This document shows, in pieces, positions 1-7,700 of a stretch of DNA of 26,788 nucleotides. Position 1 is the stretch's first letter, and the number at the start of each line of letters is the position of its first letter. Source of the DNA: an uncultured Bacilli bacterium (GTDB lineage Bacteria > Bacillota_I > Bacilli_A > RF39 > UBA660); assembly GCA_947629195.1 (NCBI GenBank), contig CANRCS010000002.1, positions 1 through 26,788 of the forward strand. The letters run 5' to 3'. The translations under genes and the position numbers were made by a program. The notes beneath the pieces were generated by a model that searched no databases, had not been told where the DNA came from, and saw nothing but the letters and a program-made list of their open reading frames with translations.

Positions 1-32
1 TATTTTTTCAATATTTTAAATACATGTTTCAT
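1..32 (-). CDS. 5' end of a gene running off the left edge
   Basis: Only the first ten codons are inside the window (M-K-H-V-F-K-I-L-K-K). The start is supported by an AGGAGG ribosome site at 40-45, seven bases upstream of the ATG at 30-32, and by a consensus promoter at 65-93. An earlier ATG at 36-38 is followed at once by a stop. Nothing can be said about function. Confidence 0.6.
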   Translation of the reverse strand, partial: MKHVFKILKK

Positions 33-64
33 TTACATTCCTCCTCATTTAAGCCATACTATAC

Positions 65-93
65 ATTATATTTTTTTGGAAATATAATGTCAA
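65..93 (-). promoter_or_regulatory. Sigma-A-type promoter for the left-edge gene
   Basis: On the minus strand, TTGACA (88-93), a 17-base spacer and TATAAT (65-70) are a perfect consensus match. Transcription would start near 58 and run into the gene starting at 32, giving a short leader that contains the AGGAGG site. Confidence 0.75.
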
Positions 94-130
94 CATAATA
101 TGGTATCTTTTGACAATTTCACACAATTTT

Positions 131-154
131 AAAACCAAGCAAACTACTTGGTTT
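131..154 (-). terminator. Hairpin terminator after the 163-residue unknown gene
   Basis: A perfect 8-bp stem (AAACCAAG / CTTGGTTT) with a 7-base loop lies just after the TAG stop at 160-162. The U tract is short (about four), so termination may be partial. It separates the metal-resistance gene string from the next promoter at 65-93. Confidence 0.6.
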
Positions 155-159
155 AAACA

Positions 160-651
160 CTACAATTTTTTATTAATGTTATTAAACTGTATTTCATTAA
201 AATATTTATCTATCATTTCTTTTGGAGTATCCAATTCATTATCTATGGTTTTAGAATCTATTACTCCATCATTAAGAGTAAAGTCATATTCTATATACAA
301 AGTATAATTAGAAATCATATTTGCAAATTTATATATTGCATCTTTCTGTTTTTCAGATATTTTATTAGGTAGTAGAAGAATACCTGCATGCATATATTCA
401 TTACTTATATCTAGAAAAACGATATGTCCTAATTTAGTTATTAGAGCAGATATTGTTCCAGGGTCATGTTTTGAATTTAGACCTTTTAAAAATTTTATAT
501 CTGGATATTTATTTTTTATCCATTCTAGTAAATAATTAGTATGACTATTTCCTGAAGCACGACTTCCATACATTTCGATAGTACCATCTTTAATATTTCT
601 TTTTATATCGTCTACTCCATATATGAACTCTATTAAATAATCACTTATCAT
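160..651 (-). CDS. Unrecognised 163-residue soluble protein
   Basis: I do not recognise a family. The protein is mixed charged and hydrophobic, with no signal peptide, membrane helix or obvious metal motif. Features visible are a G-S-R-A-S-G-N-S-H stretch near residue 30 and a hydrophobic strand pattern (LGHIVFLDIS) near residue 75. Its ATG overlaps the TGA stop of the upstream 105-residue membrane protein (ATGA), and no strong ribosome site is seen, so translation is probably coupled. The pair likely functions together. It is the last gene before a hairpin at 131-154. Real gene: likely, from length and coupling. Function: unknown. Confidence 0.65.
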   Translation of the reverse strand: MISDYLIEFIYGVDDIKRNIKDGTIEMYGSRASGNSHTNYLLEWIKNKYPDIKFLKGLNSKHDPGTISALITKLGHIVFLDISNEYMHAGILLLPNKISEKQKDAIYKFANMISNYTLYIEYDFTLNDGVIDSKTIDNELDTPKEMIDKYFNEIQFNNINKKL

Positions 652-965
652 ACAATTTTCTTTCTTTTAATAAATATAATTATTATATAATATAAGAAAA
701 TTATCATTACTATAACATAAGCCCATACAAGAAGTAAACTAATAGTACCATCAGTATATTTATCTATCATATTTGGAATTGATACAGGAACATATTTGCT
801 TATTTGACCTTTTATTCCTGAAATTGGTATATTATTTTTTAGAAATTCTAATATTCTAAAAAATATATCAATCATACCAAACCCAAATATATATGTTTGA
901 AATCTTTTTGAATATATAATTACAAAAACTAGTAAAGCAATTAAAATTATTAAATCAACGTACAT
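648..965 (-). CDS. Small two-helix membrane protein, unrecognised
   Basis: 105 residues with an N-terminal hydrophobic helix (about residues 4-20), a central amphipathic stretch of about 55 residues, and a second hydrophobic helix (about residues 75-98) ending in the basic tail KRKK. A GGAGGT ribosome site at 973-978 supports the ATG at 965. Its stop codon overlaps the start of the 163-residue gene by the ATGA arrangement. The general shape recalls small CvpA-like or holin-like proteins, but no motif allows a family call. It lies 49 bases downstream of the FMN reductase-like gene and may be on the same transcript. Confidence 0.6.
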   Translation of the reverse strand: MYVDLIILIALLVFVIIYSKRFQTYIFGFGMIDIFFRILEFLKNNIPISGIKGQISKYVPVSIPNMIDKYTDGTISLLLVWAYVIVMIIFLYYIIIIFIKRKKIV

Positions 966-1014
966 CTTACTACCTCCATATTATATATACAATGATACCA
1001 TAAATTTACTGTTT

Positions 1015-1635
1015 TTACAATTTGTTATCAATAAAATTTGTTCTAATAATTTTATCATATTTAGGTTTTTCTACATTTGATTTATTTATACACTTTATTA
1101 AATATGCCATATTTTTAGCAATATTTTTCATAGTTTGAATACCCTCTAAATCACATTTTGCTTCTAATTTATTATTACCATGAATTTGATTCCAATAACT
1201 AGAACCTACAATAAACATATTATTTATTAGTGGGTATTTATTTAACATATCAAATGTAGATGTTGCTCCACCTCTCCTACAACTAACTACACTTGCCCAA
1301 ACTTTATTTGTAAGTTTAGAAGATGAAGAATAAAATAATCTGTCTAAAAATGATGTAATAGCTCCTGTTGCAGAAGCATAATGTACTGCACTTCCAACTA
1401 TAATTCCATCAAATTCATCTAATCTTTTAGAAATATCATTTACTATATCACCTACAAAACATTCACCATTTTTAATGCAACTACCACATCCTATACATGA
1501 AGCTATAGGTTTAATTCCTAACCATATTTTTTCTGTTTCAATATTTTCTTGATTTAATTCTTCTATTATTTGGTCAAATGCAAAATTAATACATCCATCA
1601 TTATGTGGTGACCCATTGATTAATAAAACTTTCAT
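1015..1635 (-). CDS. Flavodoxin-like NADPH-dependent FMN reductase / iron-sulfur flavoprotein family
   Basis: This 206-residue protein has the flavodoxin-like fold of NAD(P)H-dependent FMN reductases. Visible are the N-terminal beta strand and phosphate-binding loop (KVLLINGSPHNDG, residues 2-14), a cysteine cluster C-I-G-C-G-S-C followed by a fourth Cys (about residues 47-59) as in iron-sulfur flavoprotein relatives, and the flavin-contact segment GSAVHYASATGAITSFLDRL (about residues 81-100). It would be a cytosolic two-electron reductase; the physiological substrate cannot be read from sequence. An AGGAGG-type site lies just upstream of the ATG. It follows the cadA-like gene by 33 bases, so it is probably co-transcribed with the metal-efflux genes. 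Confidence 0.8.
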   Translation of the reverse strand: MKVLLINGSPHNDGCINFAFDQIIEELNQENIETEKIWLGIKPIASCIGCGSCIKNGECFVGDIVNDISKRLDEFDGIIVGSAVHYASATGAITSFLDRLFYSSSSKLTNKVWASVVSCRRGGATSTFDMLNKYPLINNMFIVGSSYWNQIHGNNKLEAKCDLEGIQTMKNIAKNMAYLIKCINKSNVEKPKYDKIIRTNFIDNKL

Positions 1636-1668
1636 TAAAAAATCCTCCTATAAATTATATATTAATAA

Positions 1669-3507
1669 CTATTTTATATTCTTAATTTTTAATATTCTTA
1701 ATGCATTTAATATTGCAAGAATAGATACTCCTACATCTGCAAAAACTGCTTCCCACATTGTAGAAATTCCAAATGCACTTAAAATAAGAACGATTATTTT
1801 TATTGAGATTGCAAATAAAATATTTTCTTTTACTATTCGCATTGTTTTTTTAGATATATTTAAACAATCTGATAACTTTGAAATGTCATCATTCATTATT
1901 ACAATATCACTTGCTTCAACTGCCGCATCACTTCCAATTGAACCCATAGAAACTCCAATATCAGAAATGGCTAGAACTGGTGCATCATTTACTCCATCTC
2001 CAATAAATAATAGTTTTCCATCGATATTTTTCATTAATTCTTCTACTTTAAGCACTTTATCATTTGGAAGTAAACAAGAAAAATATGTGTTTATTCCAAG
2101 TTTTTTAGCTACATCATGACTTATTTTTTCACTATCTCCTGTTAACATAACTATATTGTTAATATTATTTTCTCTTAAACTCTTAATTGCTTTATATGAA
2201 CTATCTTTAATAGTATCAGAAATTAAAATACTTCCAACAAAAACATTATCAACAGCAATATATACTATACTACCAATTTCACTATCTTCAACATATTCTA
2301 TATTATTTTTAATCATAAGTTTTTCATTACCAATTAAGACTTCTTTTTTATCTACTATTGCACTTATTCCAAGTCCTGCAAATTCCTTTACTTTTTTTAC
2401 AATTTTTTCATCAATTGTTTTATTATATTTATCTTTAATTGATATAGCGATTGGATGATTTGAAAAACATTCAGCATGAGCTGCATACATTAGTAATTCT
2501 TCTTTTGAAATTTTTTTAGGATTTATCTTTTGAATTTCAAAAACACCTTTTGTTAATGTCCCTGTTTTATCACAAACAACGATTTTTGTATTTGATAAGT
2601 TTTCTAAATAATTACTACCTTTAATTAATACTCCAATTTTTGATGCTGCTCCAATTCCCCCAAAAAAACTTAGAGGTATTGATATAACTAAAGCACATGG
2701 ACAAGACACAACTAAAAATGATAGTGCTCTATAAATCCAATCATTAAATGATGCATGAAAAACTAATGGTGGAAAAACACTTAAAAAAAGTGCGATTATA
2801 ACTACTATTGGAGTATAATATTTAGAAAATTTAGTTATGAAATTTTCCGATTTTGCTTTTCTACTACTAGCATTTTCTACTAAATCTAGTATCTTACTAA
2901 CTGTTGATTCTTCAAACCTTTTAGTAACTTCTATTTTTATTAGTCCTTCTATATTTATACATCCACTTAATACTTCATCATTTACTTGAACTCTTTTAGG
3001 AATAGACTCACCAGTTAATGCTTGCATATTTAAAGTAGTTTTACCTTCTATTATTTTCCCATCTAAAGGTATTTTCTCTCCAGGTTTTACAACTATTATA
3101 TCATTAATATTTATGCTTTTAGGATTTACTTTTTTTACTCTATTATTTACATATATATTTGCATAATCTGGTCTAATATCCATAAGGGATGCAATTGATT
3201 TTCTTGATTTATCAACTGCATAATCTTGAAATAACTCTCCTACTTGATAAAATATCATAACACATACTGCTTCTGCAAACTCTCCTATAAAAAATGCACC
3301 TATTGTAGCAATAGTCATAAGAAAATTTTCATCAAAAACTTTTCCTTTAAAGATATTTTTAAATGCTTCAAAAATTACTTTATAACCTGATATTATATAA
3401 CTTAAAATAAATAAAATATTTTTATATACTGGATAATTATTAGGGAAAAATAAGGCAATTAAAAATATTATAAAAGATGAAATAACTAATATTGTTCTTT
3501 TTTTCAT
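1669..3507 (-). CDS. cadA: CadA/ZntA-type P1B ATPase, Zn2+/Cd2+ exporter
   Basis: 612 residues of a heavy-metal P-type ATPase in the cell membrane that uses ATP to export divalent soft metals. Motifs in order: actuator TGES (165-168), metal-transport CPC in the sixth helix (269-271), phosphorylation site DKTGT (313-317), nucleotide-domain HP (351-352), hinge GDGVNDAP (503-510) and a final helix carrying the D-V-G signature typical of the Zn/Cd/Pb (P1B-2) group. An N-terminal HMA metal-binding domain is missing; the protein starts directly with membrane helices, which is a common shorter form. AGGAGG precedes the ATG. It lies 11 bases after the ArsR/CadC-like repressor gene, so metal induction through that repressor is expected. 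Zn versus Cd preference is not decidable here. Confidence 0.9.
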   Translation of the reverse strand: MKKRTILVISSFIIFLIALFFPNNYPVYKNILFILSYIISGYKVIFEAFKNIFKGKVFDENFLMTIATIGAFFIGEFAEAVCVMIFYQVGELFQDYAVDKSRKSIASLMDIRPDYANIYVNNRVKKVNPKSININDIIVVKPGEKIPLDGKIIEGKTTLNMQALTGESIPKRVQVNDEVLSGCINIEGLIKIEVTKRFEESTVSKILDLVENASSRKAKSENFITKFSKYYTPIVVIIALFLSVFPPLVFHASFNDWIYRALSFLVVSCPCALVISIPLSFFGGIGAASKIGVLIKGSNYLENLSNTKIVVCDKTGTLTKGVFEIQKINPKKISKEELLMYAAHAECFSNHPIAISIKDKYNKTIDEKIVKKVKEFAGLGISAIVDKKEVLIGNEKLMIKNNIEYVEDSEIGSIVYIAVDNVFVGSILISDTIKDSSYKAIKSLRENNINNIVMLTGDSEKISHDVAKKLGINTYFSCLLPNDKVLKVEELMKNIDGKLLFIGDGVNDAPVLAISDIGVSMGSIGSDAAVEASDIVIMNDDISKLSDCLNISKKTMRIVKENILFAISIKIIVLILSAFGISTMWEAVFADVGVSILAILNALRILKIKNIK

Positions 3508-3518
3508 ATTTTTCCTCC

Positions 3519-3881
3519 TTAATTCTTATGACTTATATGCTCAAGTCCAACTTCAAATAACTTACTAACATGTTCATCATCTAATGTATAATATACTTCT
3601 TTACCAACTTTTCTACACTTTACTATACTACTTCTTCTTAAGGTTCCAAGTTGATGTGATATTGATGATTTGCTCATTGATAAAACATTAGCTAAATCAC
3701 ATACACACATTTCATGTTGGTCTAGAGCAAATAAAATTTTACACCTCGTAGTATCACCTAATAATTTAAAAAAATCAGCTAGTTTAAAAAATATTTCATC
3801 TTTAGGCATTTTTTCTAATGCTTTATCTACTGAATCTTGATGTATTACATTACAATCACATATAAATTCATTTTTAGACAT
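3519..3881 (-). CDS. cadC: ArsR/SmtB-family metal-sensing repressor, CadC-like
   Basis: A 120-residue winged-helix repressor. Like CadC it has an N-terminal cysteine pair (C-D-C in the first ten residues), a helix-turn-helix with the ELCVCD-like core (here E-M-C-V-C-D-L-A), a recognition helix SMSKSSISHQLGTL, and a wing ending in the D-D-E-H segment. The Cys residues fit a soft-metal site. I start it at the ATG at 3881 because AGGAGG lies 6 bases upstream (3888-3893). An alternative in-frame GTG at 3908 would sit inside the operator and lacks a ribosome site. The next gene, 11 bases on, is the Zn/Cd ATPase, the usual cadCA order. It should repress its own promoter at 3923-3952. Confidence 0.88.
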   Translation of the reverse strand: MSKNEFICDCNVIHQDSVDKALEKMPKDEIFFKLADFFKLLGDTTRCKILFALDQHEMCVCDLANVLSMSKSSISHQLGTLRRSSIVKCRKVGKEVYYTLDDEHVSKLFEVGLEHISHKN

Positions 3882-3894
3882 AATATACCTCCTA

Positions 3895-3914
3895 AGTTGA
3901 ATACTCACTCAATT
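3895..3914 (-). promoter_or_regulatory. Downstream operator copy for the CadC-like repressor
   Basis: An imperfect palindrome AATTGAGT-N4-ATTCAACT lies at about the start of the transcript, just before the AGGAGG of the repressor gene. It matches the site at 3928-3947 at 16 of 20 positions; only the central four bases differ. The two centres are 33 bp apart, close to three helical turns, so two repressor dimers could bind the same face. Confidence 0.6.
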
Positions 3915-3922
3915 ATATTTCT

Positions 3923-3952
3923 ATTATAGTTGAATTAGTACTCAATTGTCAA
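3923..3952 (-). promoter_or_regulatory. cadC-cadA promoter with an operator in its spacer
   Basis: Minus-strand TTGACA (3947-3952), an 18-base spacer and TATAAT (3923-3928) form a near-perfect promoter. The spacer is almost entirely filled by the palindrome AATTGAGT-N4-ATTCAACT (3928-3947). A bound CadC-like dimer would block RNA polymerase directly; metal binding would release it. This architecture is known for ArsR-family operators. Confidence 0.75.
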
Positions 3953-3960
3953 GATTTAAT

Positions 3961-3997
3961 AAAAATATATACCAAATAATTTTTAGTATATATTTTT
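3961..3997 (-). terminator. AU-rich hairpin after the prepilin gene
   Basis: A 12-bp complementary stem (plus-strand arms at 3961-3972 and 3986-3997) with a 13-base loop and a U-rich 3' arm lies downstream of the 139-residue prepilin gene and upstream of the cadC promoter. It probably ends the T7SS effector operon. The stem is nearly all A-U, so strength is doubtful. Confidence 0.45.
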
Positions 3998-4033
3998 TTA
4001 AATATAAAGTGTCAAAGATTATTTTGAAATTTA

Positions 4034-4453
4034 CTATGAACTACTATTATTGCATTCCTCTTCATTTGATCCATATGAATATTTAAATTCTTCCTCTACA
4101 CCAGGACGAGGGTATGTATATTCAACAATGACACATCCCGTTATGTTATCAGTTTTATCTAGATATCCATTAAACCCATCTTTAGTAATCACACATTTAC
4201 ACGTACTGCCTCTATCTACACAATTTATACCACTAATAATACTTCTAGGATCTTCATATGTAAATTTATCAGTTTTTTCCATTACTATTAATTTTGCCGC
4301 ATCAATCATTCTACTCTTTTGTACATCATTTATATCAGATTTTGATTTTTTTAAAATTGATGTAACTGAAAATCCTGCAATAGTTACTAAAAGTCCTAAG
4401 ATTGCTATTACAGCAAGTAGTTCTATTAATGTAAATCCATTCTTCTTTTTCAT
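4034..4453 (-). CDS. Prepilin-like protein with N-terminal methylation motif
   Basis: 139 residues. It begins with a short basic leader and the type IV prepilin cleavage/methylation signature GFTLIELLAVIAILGLL (about residues 6-22), in which a PilD-type peptidase would cut after Gly and the hydrophobic helix then packs into the pilus or pseudopilus core. The remainder is a small globular domain with five or so cysteines, suggesting disulfides outside the membrane, and a Ser-rich tail. AGGAG lies upstream of the ATG. It sits 19 bases after the 75-residue gene that follows the large toxin-like gene, so it appears to be the last gene of the T7SS effector operon, an unexpected place. No pilus assembly ATPase or peptidase is in the window. 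Confidence 0.8.
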   Translation of the reverse strand: MKKKNGFTLIELLAVIAILGLLVTIAGFSVTSILKKSKSDINDVQKSRMIDAAKLIVMEKTDKFTYEDPRSIISGINCVDRGSTCKCVITKDGFNGYLDKTDNITGCVIVEYTYPRPGVEEEFKYSYGSNEEECNNSSS

Positions 4454-4472
4454 ATACTATACTCCTCGTACT

Positions 4473-4700
4473 TTACATTTTCTTTTCTATTATATCTTGA
4501 TATGATTTAGTTTGAATTATTTCTATATTTTTTGAAATTGCTTCTGCTAAAATCTCTATCTTTTTCTTATAATCCTCAATATCAAACCATCCCATTGGAA
4601 ACAAATCATAATTATTTTGATTGTTATCTTTTTTTAATTTTTGCATATAATTTATTTCCATTATTTGGCAAGCAATTTTTTTTGAATCATTATTTTCCAT
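4473..4700 (-). CDS. 75-residue unknown next to the large effector; candidate immunity or partner protein
   Basis: A small, mostly helical, charged protein with no signal peptide or membrane helix. A central segment L-F-P-M-G-W-F-D-I-E-D-Y is the most distinctive part. I do not recognise a family. Its ATG directly follows the stop of the 1464-residue metallopeptidase gene (TAAATG) and has its own AAGGTGG site inside the end of that gene, so the two are translated together. In polymorphic toxin loci this slot is often held by an immunity protein, but that is inference only; a chaperone role is equally possible. Confidence 0.65.
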   Translation of the reverse strand: MENNDSKKIACQIMEINYMQKLKKDNNQNNYDLFPMGWFDIEDYKKKIEILAEAISKNIEIIQTKSYQDIIEKKM

Positions 4701-7700
4701 TTAGATACCACCTTTACCATAATCTATAATATATTGAAATATTCCTTCAATTGTTAGCACAAATTCATGACCAAAAAGACTCTCTAAATAATCAATGTCA
4801 CCCAATGAACCATTTAATCTTATATTAGTATAGTTAGCCATTATTTCATGTAATGCAAGTTGTAATCTATCATTTATATTTTTAACTTCATTATAATAAT
4901 TTCTACCATGTTTATAATGCAAATATATATAATTATTTGAATTATCAACATCTTCTCCTAAAAATACAGCATCAACTATATCAGAAATAGCAATGAGAGA
5001 TTGATATTTTGTACGACAAATATCATCTTTCATTTTTTTTATTTGTAAATTAATTTCGTGTTCTGCAAGCATTCTAGGATTGTAGTTGATATTTTCAATC
5101 ATATCATCTATTTCTTTAGACACATATCCAATATCCAAAAGCGATTGTCTTAATATATTCTTATAACTTGAAAATTTAATTTTATATTTTTTTATTAGCT
5201 TTTTTCTATATTCGTTTCTAGTTAGTCCATTATTCTTTAAATAATCTTCAAACATTATTTTTGCCTCATCTTCTGCATTCAATGAAATATTATACATCAT
5301 ATTTGATATTTCATCTGCTTTATTATTCTGAGTGAAATAATCCCTAACATTATTAATTGTATTTTCCCAATTTTCTGGTAAAAAGCCATTAAATATTAAA
5401 TCATACATGGAATGTCCAGTTTCATGTTGACATATTGAATCAATGTATGAATTATCAAGTTGAATCAACATATGGTTAAGATTCCAATTCGCCGAACGGA
5501 TATTACCAACTTTTATACATAATCCCATATTTTGTAGTTTCATTTTTCTTATAGAATTTGCAATATTATAGGCATCAATGTTACCAGAATTATATGAATT
5601 AATTAAAGAATTATATAATAGTGTGATTCCATCTGTATCACTATCATTTGTATAATATAAGCTGTTCCATAATCTTTTGAAATCATCATAATTAATTCTA
5701 AAATTGTTTTTATCTTGTATATTAATACTATTTATAGTTTGTGATATCGAAGCACCCTTATTCGTGAAAATATGATTCTTAAAATTTGTAGGAAACCATC
5801 TAGAATAAACACTACTATAAACAGCATCCGCAAGTATATTTGTAACTCTACTAGCAGAACTTAAATTATTATTATTCATATAATTAACAAACATATTATT
5901 ACAATAACTTATTATTTGATTTATATTAGAAGTATTTTTATTCTTTATAAGTTCTAATATACTATTATATCTATTAATTAATTGATTACGATCATTTATA
6001 GGATCTATAGAGCTTGTGTAGTTATTAAAATTATTTAGCATATTTCTATCATTTGACGAATGTTGTGAATAATTAATAGTAATGTTTTGTGCCCTTCTAT
6101 TTTGTACTTGATTATTTAATGAGTTTAATACATCAAGGGCTATTTCTCTTCGTCCTGCATTGTAATTATTTATGAATGCTTGTGTATGTGATCTAATTAC
6201 ATTTTGATCTATTCCTAAATTTTCTGCTTCTCCTTCTACATTTTGATATTCACTTACTATATTTCCTGATTCTATATTGGCATCTGTATACACAACTCTT
6301 ATATTGTTATGTATTAAATCTTCTAAATTTCCTGTTATTCTTTCTGCCATATCTAAATTATTTGAGTTTATTGCATCCATAAAGTTTGTACTATATTCTA
6401 ATATACTGTCATGAAATCTTTCATCTAGATTTGAATTAGCTATACTTACCATTTGATTAAATCTATCTATTATTTGACGATTTTGATCTGTAATTACACT
6501 TGTGCTTGAACTCGTATCTGTATTTGTGTCAGTATCTATATTTATTGTATCTACCTCTGGTTCTATTTTTTCTATTTCTATTGTTTTTCCAATTGGTTGT
6601 GCCCTTCTATTTTGTACTTGATTATTTAATGAGTTTAATACATCAAGGGCTATTTCTCTTCGTCCTGCATTGTAATTATTTATGAATGCTTGTGTATGTG
6701 ATCTAATTACATTTTGATCTATTCCTAAATTTTCTGCTTCTCCTTCTACATTTTGATATTCACTTACTATATTTCCTGATTCTATATTGGCATCTGTATA
6801 CACAACTCTTATATTGTTATGTATTAAATCTTCTAAATTTCCTGTTATTCTTTCTGCCATATCTAAATTATTTGAGTTTATTGCATCCATAAAGTTTGTA
6901 CTATATTCTAATATACTGTCATGAAATCTTTCATCTAGATTTGAATTAGCTATACTTACCATTTGATTAAATCTATCTATTATTTGACGATTTTGATCTG
7001 TAATTACACTTGTGCTTGAACTCGTATCTGTATTTGTGTCAGTATCTATATTTATTGTATCTACCTCTGGTTCTATTTTTTCTATTTCTATTGTTTTTCC
7101 AATTGGTTGTGCCCTTCTATTTTGTACTTGATTATTTAATGAGTTTAATACATCAAGGGCTATTTCTCTTCGTCCTGCATTGTAATTATTTATGAATGCT
7201 TGTGTATGTGATCTAATTACATTTTGATCTATTCCTAAATTTTCTGCTTCTCCTTCTACATTTTGATATTCACTTACTATATTTCCTGATTCTATATTGG
7301 CATCTGTATACACAACTCTTATATTGTTATGTATTAAATCTTCTAAATTTCCTGTTATTCTTTCTGCCATATCTAAATTATTTGAGTTTATTGCATCCAT
7401 AAAGTTTGTACTATATTCTAATATACTGTCATGAAATCTTTCATCTAGATTTGAATTAGCTATACTTACCATTTGATTAAATCTATTTATTATTTCATGA
7501 TTTTGATTTGTTATTACACTTGCATTTGAACTCGTATCTGTATTTGTGTTAACTATCTCACTTGTCGTATTTAATCTAGTATTGATAATTGCCGCACTAT
7601 CCGCAATATTATTAGGTGTATCAATTATTCCTGCGGTTATCATTCCTAATGCAGCAGAATATATTGCATCTTCTGAATTCCAATTATTTCCTATACTATT

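Noticed and set aside
648..651. Alternative genetic code with TGA as Trp, suggested by the extreme AT content
   Set aside because: TGA ends the 105-residue gene at a sensible ATGA coupling point and ends the unknown gene at 25441, while Trp is TGG throughout, so the standard code is the simpler reading.
980..985. TATAAT box upstream of the 105-residue membrane protein gene as a promoter
   Set aside because: It lies immediately next to the ribosome site, so a transcript would start inside or after it, and no -35 element is at the right distance.
1616..2458. Plus-strand open frames opposite the cadA-like gene
   Set aside because: They are antisense shadows of a gene with all P-type ATPase motifs, have no family features, and arise from the low stop-codon density on the reverse of AT-rich coding sequence.
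3882..3908. GTG start at 3908 for the CadC-like repressor
   Set aside because: It falls within the downstream operator copy, with no ribosome site; the ATG at 3881 has AGGAGG at ideal spacing.
6091..7549. CRISPR-like or transposon-like repeat array
   Set aside because: The repeats are 510 bp, directly adjacent, in frame and coding, with no spacers, inverted ends or target duplications.
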